From: Cryobacterium sp.
Lineage (GTDB): Bacteria > Actinomycetota > Actinomycetes > Actinomycetales > Microbacteriaceae
Direction: 5' to 3'
NCBI RefSeq assembly: GCF_026786305.1
Contig: NZ_JAJAYI010000006.1
Span: 1-53,913 of the forward strand
DNA length: 53,913 nucleotides
Below, one piece after another: positions 32,450 to 41,936 of the stretch. The translations under genes were made by a program, and so were the position numbers. The notes beneath the pieces are model-generated. The model made no database searches. It saw only the letters and a program-made list of their open reading frames with translations, and had not been told where the DNA came from. The stretch's first letter is position 1, and each line of letters starts with the position of its first letter.

Positions 32450-34684
32450 ATGACCGAAGAACACGGGGTCGTCACGACTGACGACGACACAACCCAGCCG
32501 ATCGGAGACGCCTGCCCCGTCCCCCACGGGCAGAACTCGCCGCATCCGACCAGAGGTTCAGCGAATAGCGGATGGTGGCCGGACCGTCTCAACCTGAAGA
32601 TCCTGGCCAAGAACCCCACCGTGGCGAATCCGTTCGGCGGGGACTTCGACTACGCCCAAGCCTTCGAGTCCCTGGATCTGACTGCGGTCAAGAAGAGTAT
32701 TGAGAAGGTGCTCACGACCTCTCAGGAATGGTGGCCGGCCGACTTCAACCATTATGGGCCTCTCATTGTTCGGATGGCGTGGCACGCCGCGGGCACATAC
32801 CGTATCCATGACGGTCGCGGGGGCGCCGGCACTGGCCAACAGCGCTTCGCGCCGCTGAACAGCTGGCCCGATAATGTGAGCCTCGACAAGGCTCGCCGGC
32901 TGCTGTGGCCGGTCAAGCAGACCTACGGCCGCAACATCTCCTGGGGCGACCTGATGGTCCTCGCCGGCAACGTCGCCCTCGAGACGATGGGGTTCAAGAC
33001 CTTCGGCTTCGGTGGCGGCCGGGTCGACGCGTGGGAACCTGACGACGATGTCTACTGGGGTCCGGAAACCACCTGGCTCGGCGACGAGCGCTACCACGGA
33101 GACCATGAGCTGGAGAAGTCGTTGGCCGCCGTACAAATGGGCCTCATCTATGTCAACCCGGAAGGACCGAACGGCAAACCCGACCCGCTCGGCTCGGCAG
33201 TCGATATCCGCGAGACGTTCAAGCGCATGGCGATGAACGACGAAGAGACCGTGGCCCTGATCGCCGGCGGCCACACCTTCGGCAAAACCCACGGCGCGGC
33301 CCCCGACAGCCACGTCGGCCCGAGCCCCGAAGATGCAGACCTCGCGGAACTGGGTCTGGGTTGGGAGAACAGTTTCGGCACTGGTAAGGGCGATGACACG
33401 ATCACCTCGGGCCTCGAGGTGACGTGGACGTATCATCCGACCCGCTGGGATAACGAGTACTTCCATATCCTGTTCGCCTACGAATGGGAGCTGATGGAGT
33501 CCCCCTCGGGCGCCCACCAGTGGCGGCCGGTAGACGGTGGCGGCGCCGACATGGTGCCGCTGGCCCACCACGCCTCGAAGCGACGTGAGCCGCGCATGCT
33601 CACCTCTGATATTGCTCTGCGCGTCGACCCGATCTACGGACCGATCTCGCGCCGCTTCAAGGATGACCAGGACGCGTTCGCGGACGCGTTCGCCCGGGCC
33701 TGGTTCAAGCTGACCCACCGTGATATGGGTCCCAAAGCGCGCTACCTCGGCCCCGATGTGCCCATGGAAGCACTGATCTGGCAGGACCCGCTGCCCGAGG
33801 CGTCCGGCGAGCCGGTCAATGCCGAGCAGATCACCGCGCTCAAGGCGCAGATCCTCACCTCCGGCCTGACCGTCTCTCAGTTGGTATCGACCGCATGGGC
33901 CGCAGCGTCCACCTTCCGCGGCAGCGACAAGCGCGGCGGCGCGAACGGGGCACGCATCCGCTTCGAACCCCAGAAGAGTTGGGAGGTTAACAACCCCGAC
34001 CAGCTGGCGTTGGTACTGAACGCCCTCGAACGCATCCGGGCCATCTTCAACGCCTCAGCGGTCAATCCGATCTCTCTTGCCGACCTTATCGTGCTTGCGG
34101 GCTCGGCGGCGGTCGAGAAAGCGGCGCAGGACGCCGGCGTCGCCATCGAGGTTCCGTTCACGCCGGGGCGCGTTGACGCCCTCGAGGAGGAAACCGATGC
34201 AGAATCGTTCGGATGGCTTGAACCAGTCGCTGACGGATTCCGCAATTACTACGGTCCGCTCGCGTCGCTCCCGGCCGAGTATCATCTCCTCGACAAGGCG
34301 AACCTGTTCGTGTTGAGCGCCCCCGAGATGACGGTACTCATTGGGGGGCTACGCGTGCTCGGTACCAACTACGACGGGTCACAGCATGGCGTGTTCACCG
34401 AGAACCCTGGCGTGCTGAGCAACGACTTCTTCGTGAAGTTGCTCGACATGAGCACAAAGTGGACGGCCCTCGATCCCGGCAAGCATGCGTACCAAGGCAG
34501 CGACTACACCACGGGCGCACCGACCCTCACCGGCACCCGGGTCGACCTGCTCTTCGGCTCGAACTCCGAGCTGCGGGCCGTTGCGGAGGTGTACGCAAGC
34601 GATGACGCGAAGAATAAGTTCGTGGAGGATTTCGTCGCGGCATGGGTCAAGGTGATGGAACTCGACCGCTTCGACGTGAAGTAG
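32450..34684 (+). CDS. katG: Catalase-peroxidase KatG
   Basis: 744 residues, normal length for KatG. Active-site residues Arg108, Trp111 and His112 lie in [12 protein letters not shown]. The proximal haem-binding His is in [12 protein letters not shown]. The Tyr of [12 protein letters not shown] and the Met of [13 protein letters not shown] can form the Met-Tyr-Trp adduct with Trp111, which is needed for catalase activity. It decomposes hydrogen peroxide and also acts as a peroxidase. The N- and C-terminal peroxidase-like domains are both present. ATG 32450 with AAAGGA upstream is chosen; an in-frame extension to 31979 would overlap furA and is rejected. Expected to be derepressed when FurA is oxidised. 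Confidence 0.97.
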   Translation: MTEEHGVVTTDDDTTQPIGDACPVPHGQNSPHPTRGSANSGWWPDRLNLKILAKNPTVANPFGGDFDYAQAFESLDLTAVKKSIEKVLTTSQEWWPADFNHYGPLIVRMAWHAAGTYRIHDGRGGAGTGQQRFAPLNSWPDNVSLDKARRLLWPVKQTYGRNISWGDLMVLAGNVALETMGFKTFGFGGGRVDAWEPDDDVYWGPETTWLGDERYHGDHELEKSLAAVQMGLIYVNPEGPNGKPDPLGSAVDIRETFKRMAMNDEETVALIAGGHTFGKTHGAAPDSHVGPSPEDADLAELGLGWENSFGTGKGDDTITSGLEVTWTYHPTRWDNEYFHILFAYEWELMESPSGAHQWRPVDGGGADMVPLAHHASKRREPRMLTSDIALRVDPIYGPISRRFKDDQDAFADAFARAWFKLTHRDMGPKARYLGPDVPMEALIWQDPLPEASGEPVNAEQITALKAQILTSGLTVSQLVSTAWAAASTFRGSDKRGGANGARIRFEPQKSWEVNNPDQLALVLNALERIRAIFNASAVNPISLADLIVLAGSAAVEKAAQDAGVAIEVPFTPGRVDALEEETDAESFGWLEPVADGFRNYYGPLASLPAEYHLLDKANLFVLSAPEMTVLIGGLRVLGTNYDGSQHGVFTENPGVLSNDFFVKLLDMSTKWTALDPGKHAYQGSDYTTGAPTLTGTRVDLLFGSNSELRAVAEVYASDDAKNKFVEDFVAAWVKVMELDRFDVK

Positions 34685-35004
34685 GCACGATCTACGGCCT
34701 GAACTTCCTCCTCGCGACCGGCTGTGGGCAGGTGCGCTCGATCGCCGAGGAGCCAGCGGGCAACCACGCAGCGGCATGAGAAGTACACCTCGTGCTGGAC
34801 GAGACCGGGGTGTACTCGATGAACATCGTTGGCTCCACGAGCTGCTAAACGCGGCAGTAGCTGTGAATCAGTGACACTTGGCAGCGCCTCTCAGTGAAAT
34901 ATCGATATTGAAGTCGACAGTCAATTCGGATGCTTGACCCACTCAGGAAGTGCCTGAGTGGGTACCCGTATGCTGGGGAAGACCACGACCTGCAGGAGAA
35001 CTCC
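34685..35004. other. Intergenic region with a palindrome and a hairpin
   Basis: No gene is supported in this ~320-base gap. It contains AGTACACC/GGTGTACT (34782-34789 with 34809-34816), which could end katG transcription. There is a 12-bp perfect palindrome AATATCGATATT (34898-34909). A perfect 11-bp hairpin ACCCACTCAGG-AAGTG-CCTGAGTGGGT (34937-34963) lies 42 bases before the zinc-ribbon gene. The last two are candidate control elements for the downstream gene. Confidence 0.6.
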
Positions 35005-35373
35005 ATGAAGTGTCCAACTGATTCTGCCACCCTGGTGATGAGCGAACGCGGTGGCGTTGAGATCGATTACTGCCCGGAGTGTCGCGGTGTCTGGCTCGAC
35101 CGCGGTGAGCTGGACAAGATCATTGACCGTGCGGAGAAAGAATTCGCAGCTGCAGCGCCGGCCGCCCCTGTGGTCGGCGCTATTCCCCAGCAGCCATACC
35201 CGGTTCAACAACCGCGCTCTTCCCAGCCCGGTGATCGCGGATACGACGACCGCGACCGTGACAACCGCGACCGCGACCGCGACAACCGCGACCGCGACAA
35301 CCGGGACCGCGACAACCGCGATGGGTACCGCCCGAAGAAGCGAGAAAACTGGCTCGGCGAGCTCTTCGGATAA
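35005..35373 (+). CDS. TFIIB-type zinc-ribbon protein with charged repeat
   Basis: About 122 residues. MKCPTDSATL and the pair in YCPECRGVWLDRGELDKII form the small zf-TFIIB domain, with Cys ligands at 3 and in CPEC. A Pro/Ala/Gln linker follows, and a tandem D-R-D-N-R repeat (about residues 82-106) precedes KRENWLGELFG. The ATG at 35005 is chosen because GGAGAA lies upstream; an upstream start would run through the hairpin. Proteins with this ribbon are widespread in actinobacteria and have no assigned function. A lipoprotein gene follows after 49 bases. Confidence 0.8.
   Translation: MKCPTDSATLVMSERGGVEIDYCPECRGVWLDRGELDKIIDRAEKEFAAAAPAAPVVGAIPQQPYPVQQPRSSQPGDRGYDDRDRDNRDRDRDNRDRDNRDRDNRDGYRPKKRENWLGELFG
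35248..35319 (+). repeat. 15-bp coding repeat (DRDNR units)
   Basis: Within the zinc-ribbon gene, units of GAC-CGC-GAC-AAC-CGC recur at least three times with a few partial units (about 35248-35319). They encode an alternating acidic-basic D-R-D-N-R peptide. Copy number is likely to vary between strains by slippage. Confidence 0.8.
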
Positions 35374-35422
35374 GCGATTGAAGCAACGACAGAGTGCTGA
35401 CAATTCAAGAAATGAGCGCACG

Positions 35423-35785
35423 GTGAAAACTTCTTCATCCGCCCGACGACGTCTGCGAGCGTTGCTGATTCTACCGATAATCGTCGCTCTCGTCGGCTGC
35501 TCTCAGATTCAGACCGCGGTGTCGGATGGTGCCCAGGGCGTCGCTGACAGCGCCGCAGCGACCGCCAGTGCTGAGCTGACCAAACGTATCTGCGCACCCC
35601 TGACGGATGGAACAATCAGCGCCGAAGACCGGGCGCGGCTGACCGATCTGCTCGCGCTGGCTGAGGAATCCGGGCTGGCCACCGACCTGATCGACAGCAT
35701 GCGAAAGGTCGCCGACTCCGGAACCGAGGTGTCGGCCACTGACGTCACCGCGTTCGTCGAGGCATGCGATACCGCCGCGTCATAA
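35423..35785 (+). CDS. Small secreted lipoprotein
   Basis: About 120 residues from the GTG at 35423 (VKTSSSARRRLRALLILPII). A basic N-terminus and hydrophobic stretch are followed by the lipobox L-V-G-C (Cys26), so the protein should be lipidated and anchored to the outer face of the membrane. The mature part is mainly helical and hydrophilic (DGAQGVADSAAATASAELTK, RLTDLLALAEESGLATDLID). I know no family with certainty. It may be co-transcribed with the zinc-ribbon gene. Confidence 0.65.
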   Translation: MKTSSSARRRLRALLILPIIVALVGCSQIQTAVSDGAQGVADSAAATASAELTKRICAPLTDGTISAEDRARLTDLLALAEESGLATDLIDSMRKVADSGTEVSATDVTAFVEACDTAAS

Positions 35786-35788
35786 GCC

Positions 35789-35932
35789 GTCTTCGAGCTC
35801 ACCGTCGACCTCTCGGACGAGGACGGCGGTTTGACGGTCTCCACTGATACGTATGGTGTCCTGAACGTGGAGTACGACGTCAACGACGGCTTTTTTACCG
35901 AGGTCTACCACCTGGCCGCTGGGGAATCTTGA
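35789..35932 (+). pseudogene. C-terminal coding remnant without a start
   Basis: The 48-codon frame VFELTVDLSDEDGGLTVSTD ... VNDGFFTEVYHLAAGES ends at TGA 35930-35932 with acidic, beta-like content. There is no start codon in it, and it begins just past the stop of the lipoprotein. It looks like the tail of a larger protein lost by deletion, although a conserved run-on extension of the lipoprotein gene is possible if there is a sequencing error at 35783-35788. Confidence 0.4.
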
Positions 35933-36116
35933 CCACCCCCAAGAGGGGGCCATTGGAGGATGTTTCGTGATGTAGATTTACGTGAGGGAAATTTCCCCCG
36001 GTCGACTCGCGGCATTCAAACGAGGCGAAGTTGCCGACCGCGTGCCTCTTCTGCCTTCCCGTAAGCGTTTCGTGCTCGTGACGCACGCTGCTCATCGAAA
36101 GATCTCGGAAGGCGTG

Positions 36117-38930
36117 ATGACCATGACACCCCACAGGCGCAAGAATCGCTCACAGCCAGCCGCCCCCGACGATGGAACGGTTCTGGTCAACGCGAGCCTT
36201 GCGGGCGGCGACAGTGCCTTCGCGCAGAACGCTGCACTGGAGAAGAACCTTCTGCAGCAGACCGTGAGCCTGCAGGATGCCATCTTCAATAGCGCTAATT
36301 TCTCGAGCATCGCCACCGATGCTCATGGCGTCATTCAGATTTTCAACGTCGGGGCGCAGCGGATGCTCGGCTACTCCGCCGACGAGGTCGTGAACAAGCT
36401 CACGCCGGTTGAGATGCATGATCCGGAAGAGATCATTCTGCGCGCCGCCCAACTCAGCCTGGAGTTCGGCACCACCATCAAGCCCGGCTTCGAAGCCCTC
36501 GTTTACAAGGCCAGTCGCGGCATCGAGGACATCTATGAACTTACCAAGGTGCGCAAGGATGGCAGCCGATTCGCGGCGATCGTGTCGGTCACCGCCCTGC
36601 GCGACGTCGATGCGGCGATTATCGGCTACCTGCTGATCGGCACCGACAACACCTCGCGCAAGCAAGTGGAGATCGCTCAATCGGTGCTGGACCAGCGGCT
36701 GCGCGACCAACAGTTCTACACGCGCTCCTTGATCGAATCAAATATCGACGCGCTCATGACGACCGACACCACGGGGATCATCTCCGATGTCAATCAACAG
36801 ATGATCGAGCTCACGGGGCGATCCCGGGATGAGCTCATCGGCGCTCCATGCCGCAACTTCTTCACCGACCCGGTTCGAGCGGATACCGCAATTCGACGGG
36901 CTCTCACCGAAAACAAGGTCAGCGACTACGAGCTCACGGTGCGAGCGCTCAACGGTGATGAAACGGATGTCTCCTACAACGCAGCAACCTTTTACGACCG
37001 CGATCGGGTCGTGCAGGGCGTGTTCGCGTCAGCCCGTGACGTCACCGAACGCAAGCGGTTCGAGCGGGCGCTCAAAGAGACCAACATCGAGCTGGAACAC
37101 GCCAGCCGAATGAAGACCGAGTTTCTGGCCACCATGTCGCACGAATTGCGCACGCCCTTGAATGCGATCATCGGGTTCTCCGAAGCCCTCAAAGACGGTC
37201 TCATGGGCGATATGAGCGAATCCCAGCGCGAGTACATCGGCGATATCTTCACCAGTGGACACCACCTGCTCGCACTCATCAACGACATCCTCGACCTGTC
37301 CAAGGTCGAGGCAGGAATGATGGACATCGAGCTGGAGGCCGTTGACGTGCGTTCATTGCTCGAGCAGAGCCTGTCGATCGTGCGCGATGGCGCCGCGGCA
37401 CACGGTATTCAACTTCGTTTTGAAGGTGCCGATGACCTGGGCGTGCCGCTGCTCGACATGCGCAAGACCAAACAGATCGTGTACAACCTACTGTCGAACG
37501 CCGTGAAATTCACGTCGGACCAGGGCCGGGTCATTCTCATGGCCAAACGCGTACCGCGCAGCGCCGTCGGAAAGATTGCCGGCTCCTGGCCCGTGCACGA
37601 TTTTCCATTGCCCAAGAGCACCATCATGGACTTTCTCGAGATTCGCGTCGATGACACGGGACCGGGAATTTCGTCGGAGAACATGTCGAAACTCTTTCTG
37701 GCGTTCAGTCAGATTGACAGCACCCTGGCTCGACGATTCGAAGGCACCGGCCTCGGTCTGGCCACGGTCAAGCAGATGGTGGGAATTCAGGGCGGCACGG
37801 TCGCTGTCGCCAGTGCCGAGGGCGAGGGCGCGAGTTTTGCTGTCTGGCTTCCCTTGGGAATCACCGACCAGATCGCTCCCGCCTGGTCGGCGCCGGGCTC
37901 GGAGAACTCGGCTCAGACCGATCGAGACCTGGTTGTGCCGGTGGGTTCACCCAGCACTCAGGCGCCTCCTGGTGACCGGCCGAAACCGCATCCGTTTCGA
38001 CCCCATGCGGCCGCCGCCACGCCGTCACCATCGGCCGCACCGGAAACGGGGGAAGCGGTACGCGATGTGAAGGTGTACTCGACCACGACCGGCCAGCGGG
38101 TTGAAGAATCCCTCGCCGTGGCTGCGAAGTCTCGACCGCAACAGGACTACGAGGCGCGGTCGGAGAAACACGTTGCCCTGGTCATTGAAGACGACGCCAA
38201 AGGTGCTGAAGTGCTTCGACTGCTGCTCGAAGCTGAAGGTTTTCGCGTCATCATCGCGACCAGTGGAGAGCGAGGCCTCGCCATTGCCCCGCATCACCAC
38301 CTCAGCCTCATTACCCTCGACATTCGCTTGCCCGGAATAGACGGCTGGGGCTTTCTCATTCGCCTGCACGAGTTCTCGGATCTCGCCGCCGTTCCGATCG
38401 TTATCATTGCGGGAAACACCGACGTGTGCCTGGCCCTGACCCACGGCGCGGCCGCCGTGCTGGAGAAGCCAATCACCCGGGCGGCATTGCAGCAGTCGCT
38501 GAACGTACTCGGCCTCAGCCCCGATGCCCTGCGCACCCGACGGATTCTGGTGGCCGACGATGATCGCGAAACCGTCGATGTCATCGCACGATTTTTGACC
38601 CGACCGGACTACGCGGTAGAACGTGCCTTCACTAAGAATGAGGCTATCGAGCTGGCGCAGCGATTGCGTCCAGATCTCGTACTGCTGAACCTCATGATGG
38701 AAGGGTTCAGCGGCTATCAGGTCGTGTTGGCGTTGCAGAGCGACGAGAGAACCGAGCATATTCCCGTGCTCGTCGTGACCGGTAAGCAGCTCACCATCCA
38801 GGAACTGGCGGCGGTCGACAGCGACCCGAGTCAACCGGTTCGAGTGCTCGGCACGAAGAGCTTCAATCGAACGGCCTTCATGGCCGAGGTCAAGCGCGCC
38901 CTGAAGTCCGGCGACGAGCTGGGCGGGTGA
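36117..38930 (+). CDS. Hybrid sensor histidine kinase with two PAS and two receiver domains
   Basis: About 937 residues from ATG 36117 (GGAAGG just upstream); no membrane segment, so cytosolic. PAS1 is about 52-180 and PAS2 about 202-312, followed by a short coiled region. HisKA has phospho-His342 in FLATMSHELRTPLNAIIGFS. The HATPase part includes the N box near residues 455-465 and DDTGPGISSENMSKLF. Receiver 1 starts near 683 with phosphoacceptor Asp735 in ITLDIRLPG. Receiver 2 is about 802-935, where the usual Asp is Asn858 in VLLNLMMEG, so it cannot be phosphorylated at that site. A dual-receiver regulator gene follows 4 bases later, so the two form an operon. The signal sensed by PAS is unknown. 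Confidence 0.93.
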   Translation: MTMTPHRRKNRSQPAAPDDGTVLVNASLAGGDSAFAQNAALEKNLLQQTVSLQDAIFNSANFSSIATDAHGVIQIFNVGAQRMLGYSADEVVNKLTPVEMHDPEEIILRAAQLSLEFGTTIKPGFEALVYKASRGIEDIYELTKVRKDGSRFAAIVSVTALRDVDAAIIGYLLIGTDNTSRKQVEIAQSVLDQRLRDQQFYTRSLIESNIDALMTTDTTGIISDVNQQMIELTGRSRDELIGAPCRNFFTDPVRADTAIRRALTENKVSDYELTVRALNGDETDVSYNAATFYDRDRVVQGVFASARDVTERKRFERALKETNIELEHASRMKTEFLATMSHELRTPLNAIIGFSEALKDGLMGDMSESQREYIGDIFTSGHHLLALINDILDLSKVEAGMMDIELEAVDVRSLLEQSLSIVRDGAAAHGIQLRFEGADDLGVPLLDMRKTKQIVYNLLSNAVKFTSDQGRVILMAKRVPRSAVGKIAGSWPVHDFPLPKSTIMDFLEIRVDDTGPGISSENMSKLFLAFSQIDSTLARRFEGTGLGLATVKQMVGIQGGTVAVASAEGEGASFAVWLPLGITDQIAPAWSAPGSENSAQTDRDLVVPVGSPSTQAPPGDRPKPHPFRPHAAAATPSPSAAPETGEAVRDVKVYSTTTGQRVEESLAVAAKSRPQQDYEARSEKHVALVIEDDAKGAEVLRLLLEAEGFRVIIATSGERGLAIAPHHHLSLITLDIRLPGIDGWGFLIRLHEFSDLAAVPIVIIAGNTDVCLALTHGAAAVLEKPITRAALQQSLNVLGLSPDALRTRRILVADDDRETVDVIARFLTRPDYAVERAFTKNEAIELAQRLRPDLVLLNLMMEGFSGYQVVLALQSDERTEHIPVLVVTGKQLTIQELAAVDSDPSQPVRVLGTKSFNRTAFMAEVKRALKSGDELGG

Positions 38931-38934
38931 TGGC

Positions 38935-39831
38935 ATGGCGAGAATTCTGATCATTGAAGACAACCCCATCAATATGAAGCTCGCCACGCTGCTCGTTCGG
39001 AGGGCCGGCCACTCAACGCTGGGGGCCGGTGACGCCGAAAGTGGCCTGCTGCTCGCTCGGGTCGAATTGCCCGACGTGATTCTTATGGATGTCCAGCTGC
39101 CGGGGATCGACGGATTTGCCGCTACCTCGGAGTTGAAGAATGACCCCATCACCGCCGATATCCCGGTGATTGCCCTGACCGCGATGGCCATGTCGCGCGA
39201 TCAGGACCGGGCGCGTGCGGCCGGTTGCGATGCCTACATCACCAAACCGCTGCACTACAAGGAGCTGCAGGACACGATCAACTGGCTCATGCCGCGGGCC
39301 GACGAGAAAGTCGAGTCTGACGGGGCGCTTTCGCTGACCCGCAGGATTCTGGAGCCGATCGCGTCGCACCGCAGTGCGGCCGAGCATCTCCGGGCGGGAA
39401 CGGATGTCTCACCCGCGCAGCAGGCGCGGTTGACACCTCGCGCCCCCGGTGCGACCCGCATTCTCGTGGCCGAAGACAACCCGACCAACCAGAAACTCAT
39501 CCTGTGGCAACTGAACCTGTTGGGATACGAGGCCGACCTCACGGACAACGGCGCGCTGGCGTTCGCGAGGTGGAAGACGGGCGATTACGATCTCGTGATC
39601 ACCGACCTGCAGATGTCGGAGATGAACGGCTATGAGCTGGCATCGGCTATTCGGGCGGCCGAGGTGCCGGGAACGCGCATGCCGATTCTGGCCATGACCG
39701 CCAGCGTCGTGCCCGGCGATACCGACCGCACCCGCATGGTCGGCATGAACGAATACCTCATGCGCCCGCTGCACCTGGCAAAGTTGCGGGCAGCCCTGCT
39801 GAAATGGTTGCCCGTGGACTCCGACCAATAA
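38935..39831 (+). CDS. Dual-receiver response regulator without DNA-binding domain
   Basis: 298 residues. Receiver 1 (about 1-120) has IIEDNPIN and phosphoacceptor Asp52 in VILMDVQLPG with Lys104 in ITKPLHY. Receiver 2 (about 173-295) has VAEDNPTNQ and Asp224 in VITDLQMSEMNG with PLHL replacing the usual KP. No output domain is visible, so it probably acts by phosphorelay or protein contact. It starts 4 bases after the hybrid kinase and is clearly in one operon with it. It converges on the TetR gene with an 11-base gap. Confidence 0.93.
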   Translation: MARILIIEDNPINMKLATLLVRRAGHSTLGAGDAESGLLLARVELPDVILMDVQLPGIDGFAATSELKNDPITADIPVIALTAMAMSRDQDRARAAGCDAYITKPLHYKELQDTINWLMPRADEKVESDGALSLTRRILEPIASHRSAAEHLRAGTDVSPAQQARLTPRAPGATRILVAEDNPTNQKLILWQLNLLGYEADLTDNGALAFARWKTGDYDLVITDLQMSEMNGYELASAIRAAEVPGTRMPILAMTASVVPGDTDRTRMVGMNEYLMRPLHLAKLRAALLKWLPVDSDQ

Positions 39832-39842
39832 CCGGCCAGCGT

Positions 39843-40595
39843 CTACAGGCCCGGAATGCTCAGCGTGCGGCGCAGCAGCTCGACCGTTCGATCGAGCGAC
39901 GCGGCCAGGGTCGGAGCCAAGACCTGGTCGGTTTGGTTCGGTTCGGCATGTGGCGTGGCATCGGTCGGACACGCTCGAGCGGGAATCCACTGCAGGACCA
40001 TAAAGCGCACGACGCCCAGCATGGCGTGTGTGAGCAGCTCTGCCTGCCCGTGCCGGAACGCACGGTCTGCGTCTTTCTCGGCGTGCCCGGCGTTGGTGTG
40101 TCCGGTGTCGGTGTGTACGCGTGCACCGCGGCCGAGGCGCAGGTAGACCAGCTCGGTGATTTCGGAGGCGACCCTGGTCATCCGCTCCATCTGCTCCTGC
40201 ATGAGCTGGGGATGCAGCCCAAACATTCGCAGGCGGTCGGTGAACAGGTGCTCGTCGATGCCGTCGCGGGGGCCGATCGCGCTCATCAGGGTTAGCACGT
40301 CGGGCAGCAGGTCGTCGCCGGGGGCGGTGATGAAGGCCCGGGCGCGGCTTTCATCGATCGTTGGCGGGCCGACGCCAATGATGGCGGCCTTCTTGGTCTT
40401 GAAATAGTTGAAGAAGGTGCGCTGCGAGATGCCGCTCCGGCTGCAGATCATGTCCACGGTGACGTTGTCGAAACCGTGTTCCAGAACGAGGCTGACAGCA
40501 CTCCGCTCCACGCGCAAGCTCGTCTCGTGATGCTTGTCTTCACGAGACTGCGGGCGCATGGGAAGCGTCGTGTGTGGCGGGGGAGTGGCGATCAT
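39843..40595 (-). CDS. TetR-family repressor of the MacB-like ABC operon
   Basis: 250 residues. The N-terminal HTH (SAVSLVLEHGFDNVTVDMIC, recognition SGISQRTFFNYFKTKKAAII) is typical of TetR proteins. The rest is a helical ligand-binding domain with an unusual insertion rich in His, Thr and Gly (RGARVHTDTGHTNAGHAEKD). It is the third gene after the ATPase and permease of an ABC transporter (48 bp after the permease), so it is probably autoregulated with them. The likely operator is the double palindrome at 42715-42748, in the promoter of the operon. Confidence 0.9.
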   Translation of the reverse strand: MIATPPPHTTLPMRPQSREDKHHETSLRVERSAVSLVLEHGFDNVTVDMICSRSGISQRTFFNYFKTKKAAIIGVGPPTIDESRARAFITAPGDDLLPDVLTLMSAIGPRDGIDEHLFTDRLRMFGLHPQLMQEQMERMTRVASEITELVYLRLGRGARVHTDTGHTNAGHAEKDADRAFRHGQAELLTHAMLGVVRFMVLQWIPARACPTDATPHAEPNQTDQVLAPTLAASLDRTVELLRRTLSIPGL

Positions 40596-40643
40596 GCCTC
40601 GTCCTGGTTCATCCGTACTGCGCTTATCGATGACGTGCGGACG

Positions 40644-41936
40644 CTACTCGTACCGCAGGGACTCGATCGGGTTCTGCTTGGCCGCCCGCTGGGCCGGCAG
40701 GGTGCCGGACAGGAACGCGATCAACATGACCAGGCCGATGACGAAGGCCACCGACGCCGGCTCAAACAAGAGGATATTCAACCCGGGCAGCCCGGAGAGC
40801 AGGCCCTGAGACAGCACGGCACTCAGCGCGGAGCCAAGCCCGATGGCCACGCCGGCACCAATGGCGCTGCCAAGAAACCCGATGACGATGGCCTCGAGGC
40901 TGAACAGGGTGTACACCTTGCCGCCGCTCATGCCCATGGCCTTCATCAGACCGATCTCACGGGTGCGTTCCTGTACGCTCATCAACAGGGTGTTGATGAT
41001 GCCGAATGCCGCTGCGATCAGGGCAATCACGGCGAAGGCGTTGAGTACGCCGACGATGCCATTGATCACCGTCTGCACGGCGCCCAGCTGATCCGCGATA
41101 GTACTCGCGGTGTAGCCCTTGGTCGCGAGGTTTGCTTTGAGCGCGGTGACGGCATCCGTTGACAGCGCGGTATCAAAATGGGCGACGGCCACCCCGTAGC
41201 TGGTGACCGCGGTCTCGATGCCGCCGGACTGCGCGTCGGCCAACTCGGCAATCAGGGCGTCGTTGGCCCCGGCGCCCGCAGCGAGCAGGCTCTCCAGCGA
41301 GACGCCGACGACGGTGGCATTCACGGTGTGTTTCGCGCCGAGAATATCGGTGATCCCGATCGAAACGGATGCCCCCACCGCGTCGTTCGCCGACGCGAAC
41401 CCGAGCGGGGCCACAAAGGTGTCCGGCAACACGAGTTGTGTCTGGGTGGCACCGCCATCGAGTTGCGCGCCCGCGGTGAGGTTGGCCGTGGTGACTGCCG
41501 ACGTGGCGTTGATGCTGAACTCGTAGGGAGTGCCGGAGTCGGATTCGATGTAGTCAGGCTGCACGGATCGGATCGGATCGACCGAGACAATGCCGGCCGT
41601 GTCGCCGATGGTCGTGAGGTCTTTCTCTGTGAGTGCCTTGGTGGTGGTGCCGGGAGGTCCCTGCTGGCTCGACACCGAGGCCGAACTACCCGCGTCATAC
41701 TTGACCGGACCGCCGCCGGCCGTTGTCTGGTCGTTGGCCTGGGTCATAATGAAAACGTCGGGGGAACCGAGTGTGCCCACCTGGGCGTCGACATACTGGC
41801 TGACGCCCGCGCCGACGGCGTTGGTGAGGGTCAGTGTGAACGCGCCGACGAAGATGGCCAGAACGGTCAGGGTCGTGCGGAGCTTGCTGCGAAAGGTATT
41901 GCTGATCGCTGAGGTGATGAGGTCTTTGGCTCTCAT
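40644..41936 (-). CDS. MacB/FtsX-type ABC transporter permease
   Basis: 430 residues. One N-terminal membrane helix (LRTTLTVLAIFVGAFTLTLT) precedes a large extracytoplasmic domain (about 45-290). Three C-terminal helices follow (AVIALIAAAFGIINTLLMSV, FSLEAIVIGFLGSAIGAGVA and FVIGLVMLIAFLSGTLPAQR) with the FtsX motif QERTREIGLMKAMG between. Such permeases act with a MacB/LolD-like ATPase in mechanotransmission-type export or peptide resistance rather than direct substrate passage. The ATG overlaps the stop of the ATPase by 4 bases. The product is probably an antimicrobial-peptide or lipid-related exporter (inference). Confidence 0.9.
   Translation of the reverse strand: MRAKDLITSAISNTFRSKLRTTLTVLAIFVGAFTLTLTNAVGAGVSQYVDAQVGTLGSPDVFIMTQANDQTTAGGGPVKYDAGSSASVSSQQGPPGTTTKALTEKDLTTIGDTAGIVSVDPIRSVQPDYIESDSGTPYEFSINATSAVTTANLTAGAQLDGGATQTQLVLPDTFVAPLGFASANDAVGASVSIGITDILGAKHTVNATVVGVSLESLLAAGAGANDALIAELADAQSGGIETAVTSYGVAVAHFDTALSTDAVTALKANLATKGYTASTIADQLGAVQTVINGIVGVLNAFAVIALIAAAFGIINTLLMSVQERTREIGLMKAMGMSGGKVYTLFSLEAIVIGFLGSAIGAGVAIGLGSALSAVLSQGLLSGLPGLNILLFEPASVAFVIGLVMLIAFLSGTLPAQRAAKQNPIESLRYE

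Noticed and set aside
32558..33718. 386-residue minus-strand open frame within katG
   Set aside because: It is a shadow of katG with no motif; katG residues on the plus strand are completely conserved in pattern.
31979..34684. KatG frame extended upstream through furA as a 901-residue protein
   Set aside because: The extra N-terminus is Arg/Ser-rich nonsense read out of frame through furA; the proper katG start with its AAAGGA is at 32450.
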